A stretch of DNA of 64,000 nt from Diphasiastrum complanatum. Its lineage: Eukaryota; Streptophyta; Lycopodiopsida; Lycopodiales; Lycopodiaceae. Shown here one piece after another: positions 11,450 to 22,159 of the stretch. The translations under genes were made by a program, and so were the position numbers. Under the pieces are notes generated by a model, which searched no databases, had not been told where the DNA came from, and saw only the letters and a program-made list of their open reading frames with translations. Numbering within the stretch: the first letter of the stretch is position 1; every line of letters starts with the position of its first letter. The stretch covers positions 1 to 64,000 of the forward strand of contig MU832023.1 in NCBI GenBank assembly GCA_029204225.1, given 5' to 3'.

Positions 11450-12220
11450 GGGGGAGTGTCGGATTTCAATGCTCAGTCTTAAATCCATTCATTAATGAGC
11501 ATCCTAAAAAACTTAACAAAAATCCCAGAAAACAGAAGGCTCAAGTTTTTCCAGAAGATAAAAAAATCCAGTATCGAATTGTTTTGACCCAATGTCAAGC
11601 CTAACAAATAGAGATTTTTTGACCGACCCCGGGTCGAATCGGATCAGGTCGGATTTTTTTTACCCTTCAATAAATTATCCGACCCTTGATCAGATCGAAT
11701 CGGGTCTAATTTTTTTGACCCCAAAAAATTTGACTCTCGGTATGTTTTTCGACCCTGTGTAAATTTTTGATCCCTTGTATGAAATCTGATCCTATGTAAT
11801 TTTTCGATACTGTCGGGGTTAGAAATCTGACCCAACGACTTTACATTGATGTCTGCCAACTTTGTACATGCATTTATGCTTATATGCGGTTGTAATAACT
11901 TTAGGAAATTCAGTTGTAGGTATTTTTGGTATATCAAACTTAGAATCTTCATCAGAAAACTTCTTCTGATAATTTTCTGAGTCTAATCAATGATTAATTA
12001 GTATCAGCATTATCATGCTCAACAAGTTGAAGTTATAACTTCATGCCATTGTACTTATTGTTGATAATAATCAAAGTGCAATTTGTCCTACTGTTGTTAC
12101 CATTTTATTGCGCATTTGTATGAATCTTTCATTTGAATTATTTTGCTGCTAATTGTGGTGCTTCCGATCCACGCATCTAGCTCGCTCCTAGCTTCCGCTC
12201 ATACCCACTGAATTCTGACA
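11448..12220 (+). repeat. 3' LTR of copia element A with polypurine tract
   Basis: The LTR runs from TGTCGGATTTCAATG at 11457 to GAATTCTGACA at 12220 (764 bp), with TG...CA ends in a short inverted repeat (TGTC/GACA). It is preceded by the polypurine tract AAGGGGGAG at 11448-11456. A 200-bp stretch (11575-11840) is crowded with GACCC/TCGACCC and GGGTCG words, including the near-palindrome GACCCCGGGTC at 11625. Confidence 0.85.
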
Positions 12221-12319
12221 CAAGCTTGCCACCTACATACGAAAACTGGGCAATGATTATATCAACACACTCAAACTAGATTAATTGCTATGTTGTTGTA
12301 GGAAGAAAATAAAAAATGG

Positions 12320-12720
12320 TGCTTCCACCTCTTCGAATACAGCCGACTCAAAATCAAGAGCAGTAATCAAATCCAAATACAAAGAAAAAGATGTTTAGTA
12401 AGTACTACAATTGCACCAATCACAAAATTCAAGATTGTAGAATATTGAAAGCTAAGAACAACAACAAGAAGCAATTGAATCAACAAGCGAATGAAGATGC
12501 ATTTATGATTAATCATCTGGAAAACATCAAATGACAATGCTTGGTTTCTTGATTTTGGAGCCACTCAGTATATGAGTGGTCATCTCGAATATTTCCATCC
12601 CTATACTCCGTAAGGTACCAAGAAGTTCATACACCTCGGTGATAACATCACACATACTATCGAAGGTGAAGGCATTGTAAGATTAAGCTTTAAAAAAAAG
12701 AAAAACATCTATGTTTTACG
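12320..12720 (+). pseudogene. Copia gag-protease remnant
   Basis: Broken plus-strand frames show a decayed zinc knuckle around 12391-12440 (YNCTNHKIQDC, first Cys lost) and a protease segment around 12530-12720 (AWFLDFGATQYMSGH, then FIHLGDNITHTIEGEG). In active copia proteases the active site reads DSGAT; here the Ser is Phe. It is a different copy from element A and ends where the 16 kb element begins. Confidence 0.8.
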
Positions 12721-12813
12721 CAAACAGTTGGAATTTCTCCGCCAAATAGAAAATTATGATCAGTTCAAACTACTCTCTAAAGTTGATTATTTCAAGGGTG
12801 AAGCTATCAAGAC

Positions 12814-15800
12814 TGTTAGCCGATATTTTCGCATGGAAAATTGGGCTAATATTGAAGTTTAAGTTCGCAATAATTGAAAAAACCGGCATGTAAAGCCCGG
12901 TTATTAGAGAAAAATTGGCACAAATTTGCCTTAGGTCTGGGTCCCAGCCCGTCCCTAAAGTGGTTAGACACAGTTTAAAAGTAAGAACTTGACTTTTCAA
13001 AAAAACCGTCAAAAATATTTTGTGGTCAAGTTTTGTAAGACCGAGCCAAAAGTGCCGGTCCACCTAGAATTGGGTCCCAGCCCGCCCTAAATGAGGCTAG
13101 AGCAAATTTTGCGGCCTAAGAAATGGGTGGTAAATATTTTACGACTTTTCAAAAAAATGGCCAGTTGTAAAAAAATAGCCGGTATGACCGTGCTAAAATC
13201 TTACCATGCACTGAGTCCATTTTTACTAATATATGATCACTCAATGTATTTTTCAGGGAAACCGTGGTGTTGTGGGAGCCCTAGTCATGAATGCCGAAAA
13301 AGTCAACCACAGAAGAAAAAACCGAGAAAGAAAATTTTTGGGTAAAAACAGGATCGGGAAATATGGATTCAGTGTCAAGGAGTCATAGAAACCCTAACGG
13401 CAAAGTTTGGACAATTTACGAGCAATTAACGAAATGTGCGGGCCAAGTGGTTACCCAACGGGCCAAAAATCCAGACAAATGAGCAGTAGGCGCACGACCC
13501 TTGAAAAATCGAAGAAAGGCCGAAAACACAGGTGCCCAAAGAAAAACGAAGGTCGCCTACTAAAAATAGGGGTTGAAAAAGGGCCTCACCCAAAATTTGA
13601 ATAATAAAAGCCAAACCACCTTGGAGGCTAAAAAATTTGGGAGGTACACCCACTAGCCATTGACATTTTGGGCTTCTAGGTTGTACAAAAGGAGAAACTT
13701 GAATGACCTCCCTAGCCTTTGACAAAAATGGCATCTTGGCTAGTATGGAGGCCACTCGGTGTACTATCAAATGGGTTGGGGACAAATGGCAAAGAGGGCC
13801 TGAAAGGCATGAAGAATGGCAAGATGGCATTGTGAATGGGATGCATTGAAATTTCCTATAAGAAGGAGCCAACTCCTTGTATTTCAAATGTTAGTGCTTT
13901 TGTGAGTTAGTGCTTTTGTGAGTTGATAATTTGAGAGTGGAGTATAGTTGGCTAATGATGTGATAGTGAGTTGATGGTGATAGTTGGAGTGATTGAGTTT
14001 GATGTGATAGTTTTGATGATGTGATGCCATGTTCATTGAGAGTTTCATCTAATCTCAATAGTACGTTGAGTATGGTCTTAGAGTTTGTAATTTCTTTGTA
14101 TTGTTGAGGAATTGATTCTTGTGAGTGAGTCATGAAATCTCATGCCTTGGAGGCCTATTTGATCTTATGCTTATTAATCTTCATCATGTGAGATCGTTTC
14201 TTAGGAGTGCTTGTTATTTTCTATTCTATACAAGAAATAGCTTTGGATCGTGAGGTGAGAACAATCAAGTGCTTATGGACTTATGCTCTTGTGTTTTTCC
14301 ATCTACTTCATCTTGAGAGATTTCAAGACTTGAGGGTTTTTCAATTGATAGGGACTCCATTTGTTGAAGTACTTCTTCATTGTTGAGGCCATTTTGTTGC
14401 TAAGAGAGCATCAAGGAGTAAGTTCATGAGAGAGCCTTATGCATTCTGATGTTGAGGGGGCCTCAATGGAATATATGCCCTCTTGAGTAGGCTCGCTTGA
14501 CCAATGATGAAGGAGTGCGCCTCTATGCTGTGAGCTAATAGCCAACGATAACTAAATTTTCAAAGAGTTTTCATCAAAGTCATCTACGTGGCAGAACTCA
14601 GTTGCATTTCTGAGGAAGACTACATCGAATTCGGTTGGGATATCAGTCGCGCTGCTGTTGCCAACGATCAACCCAATTACGTGGCAGAGAATCGAGCCAT
14701 CTCTGTAGCAGGTTTCAAGCACATACTTTTTAACATTCTTCAAGCCCATTTATGTGGTTAAACCATTCATTGATCCCAACCAATCTGTAGAGTACTTCCA
14801 GTTCAAATAATGACACTTCTATGAGGATTTCCGTTGCTAAATTCTGAGGCTCTACACCCCTGCTATGGTTGGTTGCATCACGCACACTTTTGAAGTTTTC
14901 TTGTTGATTACTTGGACACAGTAGTGCTACAGTTCTGATTTCCATAATGGCAATCAATTGCAATTGGTCATTGTTCGCTGCACCCTGCCATTCATCGATG
15001 ATCAAGGATGAATTTCTAGCGGTTTGCGGCCTAGAATCGATCTGAGTGCGGCCTCCTGCCTCTGCCTGCCTGCTCCTACTGTCCGCTGCCTCTGCTGGCC
15101 CTGCGATCTACCTACTACCTCTGTCCACAACCTGTAGCCGTCTACCTACGATCACAGGCGCTCCGTTTACACCCTAATATCATTGTATGTTGCAAGAAAT
15201 TCAGCCCTGATAATCTGTGTGTGGTTCTACATAGTTTGATGCACCTGTCTGCAATTGTCTGCACATGTTTTGTCGCCTAGCAGACCCATTGTAGTTGTCA
15301 ATCATCGTCCATGAGAAAAAATTCGACGATGCTCAGCGTTGTCAAAGAAGTATCTGAAAGAAATTCCCATTCCATGAATTGTCAATTTGCTTCTACCTTC
15401 CCTCGTAGAAAAATATAGCCACTGAGTACTTTTTGGATTCATACAATCACTGGTTCATTGTCCTCATCATCTGCCATCTAAGTTGCACGGCTCAGTTCTA
15501 ACCGTTGCTTTCAATCACACTTTTGGAGGGATATACTCACTGCTAACAAGGCAATGGATTACATTTGAAGAGATTGAATACATTTGTAGTTCATCGTATC
15601 TCTCTAGCCAGTATTCAAGCATATATCCATCGCATTCCAGAACAGCAAGCGAGACAGCAAGAGCAATGCAACCGAGATGATGTGGCATTCATGACTGGAG
15701 TTTCTGCGATATCCAGCTACCTAATTGCACATTGAGGTGAGTTTTTGACTTTCTTTCTAGTCACTTCCACTTCTTAAAGTCTGTTTGTAAGCTCTTAACT

Positions 15801-15929
15801 TAAATTGGAATGGGATGTGAGATGTGTAAGATAGGGTTTTACACTCTGAAGGAGGTTGTTATGAATGGTCTAGGGAAGTAAGCTTGTTGAGGGACTAATT
15901 ACGTCAAGTTTTTTTTTGGAGGTCCTACA
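12814..15929 (+). repeat. Left 3.1 kb LTR of the 16 kb element
   Basis: Starts TGTTAGCCGATATTTTCGC, ends GGAGGTCCTACA. It is co-linear with 25795-28936 with many small differences, for example a local duplication of GTTAGTGCTTTTGTGA (13889-13922) and a missing block present in the right copy near 26722-26766. A TATA-like TATAAGAAGG lies at 13857-13866. Open frames inside (13426-13887, 13891-14133, 14552-15005 on the minus strand) have no domain and are not conserved in reading frame between the copies. Confidence 0.85.
13857..13866 (+). promoter_or_regulatory. Candidate TATA box in left LTR
   Basis: TATAAGAAGG in the left copy corresponds to TATAAAAAGG at 26877-26886 in the right copy, both followed by AGCCAACTCC. 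Its position within the LTR fits a promoter at the U3/R boundary; this is inferred from sequence only. Confidence 0.4.
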
Positions 15930-15952
15930 CTTTGACTCTAGATGTGTGATGA

Positions 15953-16165
15953 CTTCAGAATCAACAAGAGTTGATCAATCAACACTATGCCCATCAGTCC
16001 ATAACATTGTGTCGGTATTGCCAAGAAGATCATGCCACTAATGATTGTTGGAATACAATATGTGGGTACTGCGATAGGGTAGGCCATCTAAAAGGAACTT
16101 GTCGAATTCAAAAGAAAGATGAGAAGCGTAGGGGGAAACTAGTCCAAAGAGTTCCGAAGCGATAA
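15953..16165 (+). CDS. Double zinc-knuckle reading frame after left LTR
   Basis: An open frame without an in-frame ATG encodes two zinc knuckles: CRYCQEDHATNDC (one residue short of the usual CX2CX4HX4C) and CGYCDRVGHLKGTC (canonical), followed by a Lys/Arg-rich tail. Such knuckles bind nucleic acid in retroelement gag proteins. It is unusual that they lie directly after the LTR, upstream of the acidic ORF and the gag core; in standard gag they are C-terminal. It may once have been fused by a frameshift or splice to the frame entering 16345. Confidence 0.65.
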   Translation, partial: LQNQQELINQHYAHQSITLCRYCQEDHATNDCWNTICGYCDRVGHLKGTCRIQKKDEKRRGKLVQRVPKR

Positions 16166-16344
16166 ACACCCTCACAAATTGGTTTGCTATAGCATAAAAT
16201 AGGATATGATTAGAAACAAGACATCTTGAAAGCTACTAGACGGAGCCGTAAAGGTAGATAGAGATCCAACGATGATCACTTGAACTTACAATTAGACTTG
16301 TTGTTCGAAATGTACCACAGACAATTATCATAATAGGAAGAGCC

Positions 16345-17799
16345 ATGGATGAGGGCCTACTATATGAGCATTTTGGATACATAGGTGTAGAAACTGCGTA
16401 CCCAACACCTAGTAGAACAAATTCCACCTATAGGAGTTTCAAATATTGGTTGTTCGGCTTTGTAGAGGATAGGGCAATAATCAAAAGGCTACATATGCCA
16501 ACCCTTGCATGTAGAAATAATTGCAACGGAGAGAATAGTGATGGAAACCTGGCGCTCGTGGGCCATGAATCTAGAACGCCAGATTATGCTGAGAGAGAAA
16601 GGATATTGACTACCCCCTTGAGCCCTAACATATATGATCCCCTCCTTGATGGGATAGACCAATCCACTAGTGTGACTAGTAAGCCATCAACAAATGGGTG
16701 GAGTGAACTATCTTTTGACCAGCTAAGTACATCACTTGATGTTGACCAAACGTCCATGAATGATGGAGGCACAAGCCCATATCAACCCATCAATGATGAT
16801 GAGAGCTTAGGATCTTCTGACAATATAGTAGAGGAATACCCACAGGAGGAGTCCCATGAAACTACCAGCTTGTATCTTGTAGATCTTATGCATGATACTA
16901 AGATACCTCCTCTAGAAATAGAGGAGCGGGAAATTCTCTATGAGCACAATAGGTCGATAGAGGCACCTGAAGTAATGACTGAAAAAGGACTTGCTAGTGC
17001 CATAGATGCATTCTTACAGTCTCTTGAACAGAATGAGGGTGAAAGGAAAGACCATACACCATCAGAACTAGATGCCATCGAAGAAAAGCATGTCATATTA
17101 GAGGACCTTTTGATCGAACCTCAACTAGAGTCACATCTAGTTGAAGGATCGCAACTAGATCTAGATGGATTCTCATTCGCCGAACTAGACTTGGCTTTAC
17201 AAGTTTCGATGCAAGAGGCCAGCCTATTGCCTAGAGAACCAAGTCTAGCCACAAATAGTAGGATCTTAGCAGGAGGTTCACCTCTCCTGCTCCCAAAGGT
17301 CATTAAAACCCAGGAGTAGTCACCACAAGAACGCACAATGCCAAATCTTCTTGAGGATCAAGAAGATAGTACTGCCGATGTACAAATAGCAATAGCACTC
17401 TCACTGCAAGAGTGGGAAACACCTTCAGATATCCACATAGATGACATCCAATCAGAAATAGAATTAGGAGAGTGCTCAACTCGATATGACAATGAAGGTG
17501 AGATATCTATTCCAGTTGAGAGTTATAGTGATGAATCTGAGTGGGAGACCATATCTGAAGATGGAATTGAACCAAAGCCCAATGAGGTGGTGGATGATGA
17601 AGCAAAAAGTGACAAAGAGATGATGGATGATGACATACTGTCAGAACAGGGACCGATGGTAGAAAGTAAAGTTGAGCTAGACATGGGCCTCAAGGATCAC
17701 ACTAATCAGAACACGGAAGTAGAAATTTTAGCTAAAGATGACCATCGACAACTGACTGTGCAAACACCTAGCCCTCTATCTATCGCACCATTGACATGA
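16345..17799 (+). pseudogene. Long acidic ORF with two UIM-like motifs
   Basis: Two frame-aligned open segments, 16345-17319 (324 codons from ATG) and 17338-17799 (153 codons from ATG), are separated by one in-frame TAG (17317-17319). The frame stays open upstream of the ATG without another ATG, encoding RLVVRNVPQTIIIIGRA. The protein is strongly acidic and low in recognisable structure. Two segments fit the ubiquitin-interacting motif pattern (hydrophobic-x-x-Ala-x-x-x-Ser-x-x-acidic): LDLALQVSMQE at 17185-17217 and VQIAIALSLQE at 17380-17412, each preceded by acidic residues. It lies upstream of the gag core in the 16 kb element, so it may be the N-terminal part of that element's gag or an extra ORF. 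The function is unknown and ubiquitin binding is inference. Confidence 0.6.
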
Positions 17800-18560
17800 A
17801 GAGTCACTAAACCAATAGTTATTCCTGATGATATTAGAAGGACACCAAGAATAGCAGGCTCCTACCTCAATTTCACAGAAGCACTAATGAAAATGCCCAT
17901 AGACATATCTAGGAATTTGACACACTGATGTTCACCAACACTGTCATAAATCCAATGCATAGAATGATGTTGTTTTCCACAACTCTAGCAGGAGAAGCTA
18001 GATGATGGTACTATAATCTACCCAAAGCTTCCATTACCACCTTGGAGAAACTATTACAACTGTTTATAATAGAGTTTGGACTCAAATACAATGTTGATAG
18101 CTTGATGTTTGCTTTGACTACGATACAACAAGAACCAAGAGAATCAGTACGCCTATATGTTAAAGACTCAAGGAGCTCGTTTTCCAATTGAACATAGGGC
18201 TAGCAACTGAGGTATCATCTCAATTAGTACTCACCTTTGCCTTGAGGGGCCTACGACTAGCTATCCAGCTAGAAGTACACCAATCTGGGGTTACATCATT
18301 CGAAGAAGCAGTGTCTAGAGCCAGAACCACAGAAGAGGCCTTTATTGCTATGAATGAATGCCAAACCATCTTAGCCATGATAAAAACTGTAAATCATATA
18401 GTACCATTGAAAGGGGACACCAAGCCAATACAACGTGGTAAATCACCACTTAATAGTCCCACTTTTGTAGGAGGTGTTTCACCTGCATATCCCAATGTCG
18501 TCTTTCAGATGTTATAGAGACCAAAGCCATTTAGAGGATGGATGTTGGTCACAAGAGAAT
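17800..18560 (+). pseudogene. Gypsy-type gag core (Retrotrans_gag-like), frameshifted
   Basis: In one frame at about 17915-18165 the sequence reads MFTNTVINPMHRMMLF, then WYYNLPKASITTLEKLLQLF and QQEPRESVRLYVK, the layout of the plant gypsy gag core. The frame then shifts at about 18165 and continues at 18188-18517 (LTFALRGLRLAIQLEV, EEAVSRARTTEEAFIA). A degenerate zinc knuckle (RCYRDQSHLEDGCW) follows at about 18505-18550. Stops at the domain edges show it is not functional as it stands. Confidence 0.7.
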
Positions 18561-18608
18561 GATTTCAATACTAGAAATTGAAGGCAAGAATCGATAAGCC
18601 ATGATGTC

Positions 18609-19112
18609 ATGGATGATGAACTACTTAGAACCTACCAAACTTGGAGTCAACCACAGATAGATTGTAGAGTGACCTCTCAGGGTGACGTGACTAGAACGGA
18701 AGGAGACAAGCCCCTGATAAACTTGGCAGAAACACTCATAGAGAAGAAATGGCAAAGGGTAACCCAAGATAGGGTACAGATAGAAATCTCTAATGAAGAG
18801 TGTGAGGGAGCAAGTAAGCGGTTGGTAGACTCCAAAGACACTGAACCTAGAGATGGATCATCCTCAATAGCTACTGTTGGAATAAAAGAATCTGTACCCT
18901 TGACTGGAAGCCGTATAGATAAAGAACCAACTCCCTTAGAAGTTGGTATGAGGCCATTCCCCTTGAAATTGAGACAAACCAGAGGGATTATACTTCGAAT
19001 ATACGGACTAGGATTCGGGAATGCAATCCTGCAAAGAAAGAAGATTTTGGTGACAAGCCTGGATCTACAAGTATACAAAGCCATGGACATCAGATACAAA
19101 GGGTTGTATTAG
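18609..19112 (+). CDS. Unrecognised ORF after gag core
   Basis: A 167-codon plus-strand frame starting at ATG (MDDELLRTYQTW) is rich in charged residues and ends RYKGLY. It follows the degenerate zinc knuckle, so it may be the tail of the gag or a linker toward a lost protease. I recognise no domain. The minus-strand frame over the same stretch is taken to be a shadow. Confidence 0.35.
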   Translation: MDDELLRTYQTWSQPQIDCRVTSQGDVTRTEGDKPLINLAETLIEKKWQRVTQDRVQIEISNEECEGASKRLVDSKDTEPRDGSSSIATVGIKESVPLTGSRIDKEPTPLEVGMRPFPLKLRQTRGIILRIYGLGFGNAILQRKKILVTSLDLQVYKAMDIRYKGLY

Positions 19113-19470
19113 ATCTGTAAGGTTATCTACAGACTAACGAGTTTAATGCAATTCCTCAGGATAGATGAGACAAGACCAATGACAAAAGAACCCCGCCACA
19201 CTCAATAGGAACACTCATCCCCGAGGGGACTAGGGCGAGAGTACTGACTCTAACCCAAAGTAGGTTATAGACAGATCCACCTAGCAAAGAGTGGATGGAA
19301 GAGTGTGATCGGAAGGTAAGTCTTGGAAAGTCCACTAAGTTTGAGGAGCTGATAGCGTTCGCATTTGTTGTTAATCAGCATGACCAAGATGTACCTCCTG
19401 ACGAGGACAGTGAAGGCAACTTAGACTATCCAGAAGTTCATGACATAGTATGGATAGCCCCTGCAGATTG

Positions 19471-19494
19471 CCCCCCCCCCCCCCCCCCCCCCCC
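19471..19494. repeat. Poly-C run (24 bp)
   Basis: An uninterrupted run of 24 C follows GCAGATTG and precedes AAAACTAGATCC, inside the internal region of the 16 kb element. It encodes a proline run in a short frame (19295-19510). Confidence 0.9.
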
Positions 19495-19703
19495 AAAACT
19501 AGATCCATAGGCTGCTGTGTAATGAAGCAAGAAAATGACAAAAATCATGAACCCCCACCTGATGCATTTGATCAGGAATCATTTGATATCCAACGCTTAT
19601 AGAATATCAAAAAGCGACAATAGATGACCACATGGTGGTAAACTTTGATCTTTTATCCAAGATAGTATTGGAACACCATATGTTCCGTTCCTTTGGGACA
19701 AAG

Positions 19704-19972
19704 AGTTAGAAGTAGAATCATTGTGCTACTGTACTGTGGGTCCTATCAGTTGATAAATATTAGTTGGCCTCGCCACGACGCAAGTTGACGGGACACGCGT
19801 CCCGCCAACAACAACTTGGGTCATGCATGGGTTGCCTGAGTGACCAACTATATGTGCAGTGTAATTTTGTTTTGAGAAATACAGCTGCAATGTGAGTTTG
19901 TTGTGGAGAGTGTTTTATGTCTGTGTTATTGTGTAGCATGATTTGTGTTCCTGTGCAAAGCAAATTCTAAGT
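19704..19972 (+). repeat. 5' LTR of copia B
   Basis: Begins AGTTAGAAGTAGAATC, ends CAAATTCTAAGT. It contains a GC-rich near-palindrome GGGACACGCGTCCC (19790-19803), partly conserved in the 3' copy. Confidence 0.93.
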
Positions 19973-19985
19973 TGGTATCAAAGCC
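19973..19985 (+). other. Primer-binding site of copia B
   Basis: TGGTATCAAAGCC directly follows the 5' LTR; it resembles the initiator tRNA-Met complement TGGTATCAGAGC with one difference in the core. Confidence 0.85.
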
Positions 19986-21278
19986 ATACAGGGAGTGTAC
20001 ACAGTACAGCATCGCCGTTGAAGAGAGCTTCGGGAGAATTGTCTTCTGAGAGTTCGGGGTTTACGGCGGGTTGAAGACAGAAGGAGAAACACTGGTGCAG
20101 AGAGTTTAGCACACAGAAGATTGGTGAGCTTGAGACTATGTGAGGATTCAGAGACAAGGGTTGTCGGTTGAATCAGAACCTCAACAAACAGAATTTTGAA
20201 ATTCCGAAGCAGGCTATTTGGTGTTTGTATCAGTGTGCATTCAATCGGACACCGTTTAACAAACGGATTGAAGCATCAGAGTTCTAGCAGTAGGGCAATC
20301 TCAGAGCAAGAGGATAGGCTTGTCAGAACACTATGAATTGAAAGCCAAGAACATATTTGTGTGAAAAACACTGGTCTGGGGTTTGGGAGCACAAAATCAA
20401 AGATTTTTCTCTATATTGATCCGTTTTGCAAGCTGTAAAAACCCAGAGGAGGGTACCCTAGCAGTGCAAATTAGTTTTGAAGAGGCCATGGGCAGCCGCG
20501 ACCCAGAGAGAGAGAAAGATAGTTGAGGGATGTCATAGCTAAAACCTTGGGAAGAGAGAGGGAAGCTGGTCGCGAGCAGGGAGATCGCGACTCAGTTCGC
20601 GCGTGGAACCAAGGAAATGGCACAGTGCTTTGAAGTGGATAGCACTTACAAGACTCTCCATTAGTGCACAAGAGTGCTCAGATCCGTTGGATAGAAAAGT
20701 TACAAGATCAACGGCTCAGTTCGTGCTATCCAGGAGGGATATCCATAGTTGGATGAGAATCAACCATTAGATGGAGTCTGAAGGGTTGTTGAAGAGGGCC
20801 CTGAAGAAGTGAAGTGCATTTTGGCCTTCAACTAAATAAAAAATTTTCATACTAAAATTGGAGTTGGGTCCCTTCACAAGTGAAGAGTGAAGTTTCTTCA
20901 AGGTGAAGAAACAATTCAAAAACAAAGAAAATCCCTACCTTTGGGTCCTTTGCCCGTTTTGACACAAACGAAAGGCTGTTACCTCCAAACGAAGGGCACC
21001 CGGACCGTACCTGCAAGTATGGTACAACAAAACAGAGTGATTGCAGCGGAGAAAGTGTTCGGAGTGCACCAAAAGTGATTTCACCATTCCACTGGGCATG
21101 TAGTTGGGAGTTGATGACTGAGTGCATTTCGGAAGGCGACGCCGATTTGGCTTTCAAATTGGTGGAAAAGCGGCGAGTGGTCTGGTAAGGAAAAAGTGCA
21201 GGTCATTATTTTCAACTTTTAACATCATTGCTGGCCTCGGCATACTGTTTCTAGCCTACGACAAAAGTTTCAAGCAGT
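19986..21278 (+). other. Untranslated leader of copia B
   Basis: About 1.3 kb between the primer-binding site and gag has no conserved frame. It holds scattered short open frames on both strands (for example 20471-20671 and 20852-21157 minus, 20887-21078 plus) without domains. A leader this long is unusual for a copia element whose coding region is otherwise shortened. Confidence 0.6.
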
Positions 21279-22095
21279 TTTGCGATGGCAAACATGGGAG
21301 AGTCCATTTTGAGTGAAAGTAGCAAATTGGACGGGATTTCCAAATATGCAGTGTGGAAATTCAAAATGAAAAACATACTGATGGAGAAAGACGTTGGGAA
21401 GTCGTCACAGGTGATGAGAGAAGGCCGCCAAATGAAGCAGATATCAAAGTGTTCGACAAAAAGATGAGGAAGGCCTTGACCTTCATTAACTTGTCAATGA
21501 AGGATCACATCATTACCCACATTTGTGATGCTGTTACACACAGACAGGCATGGGATGTGCTAAACGAGCAGTTTAGACGTCAAATCCATCTAGAATCATG
21601 TTTCTGAATTCAAAGCTAAATAGTGCCCGCATGGAACAAGGAGAGCACATTCAACCGTACATGACCAGAATCAAAACAATGAGGGATAAACTGCATTCTA
21701 TTGGTGAGCGCATACGTGATGTGGAGCTGTGCACAATGCATTGTGCGGCATTGCAGAACCCTACCAGATGTTTGTGAGTGGAATAGCATCAAGAGAAAGA
21801 TTACCAACCTCTGACGAGCTCATAGGAATCTTGATGCAGGAAGAGCAACGACGAGAAATGGTGAAAGCTAGAGTCAAAGTACTGACGATCAAGCACTTGC
21901 GACATGCCAAAAACAGGCAGGGCAAGAGCAAGAAGAAGTCTAAGCAGCAATTTGCCAAGTCTCAGGAGGATTAGGGATCTTCCAATAAGACCAAGAAGAA
22001 AGAAAAGTGCTTCCATTGTGGTAAAAAGGGCCATTGGAAGAGTGAATGTCGCAAATTCCTGGCGGAACAAGGCAAGGGGACACCAAAACAAGTAG
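21279..22095 (+). pseudogene. Copia B gag with zinc knuckle
   Basis: Starts at an ATG near 21285 (ANMGESILSESSKLDG, then YAVWKFKMKNILMEKD), shifts frame at about 21390 to RWEVVTGDERRPPNE and HICDAVTHRQAWDVL, shifts again around 21590, and continues at 21729-21974 (LPTSDELIGILMQEEQRRE). A stop follows at 21972, then an intact CX2CX4HX4C knuckle CFHCGKKGHWKSEC (22008-22049). It is a typical copia gag inactivated by at least two frameshifts and one stop. Confidence 0.88.
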
Positions 22096-22159
22096 GTAAC
22101 CTTGTTGATGAGGGTGAGATTGAAGACTCTAGCATCTTCATATCTGCATTTTCATCTAA

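Noticed and set aside
12320-12720. The gag-protease scrap as the displaced front part of element A
   Set aside because: Element A already has its own gag-protease in the inverted block, and this scrap lies beyond A's 3' LTR end.
13426-15005. Minus-strand frames inside the 3.1 kb LTR as genes
   Set aside because: They are not kept in frame between the two LTR copies and have no domain.
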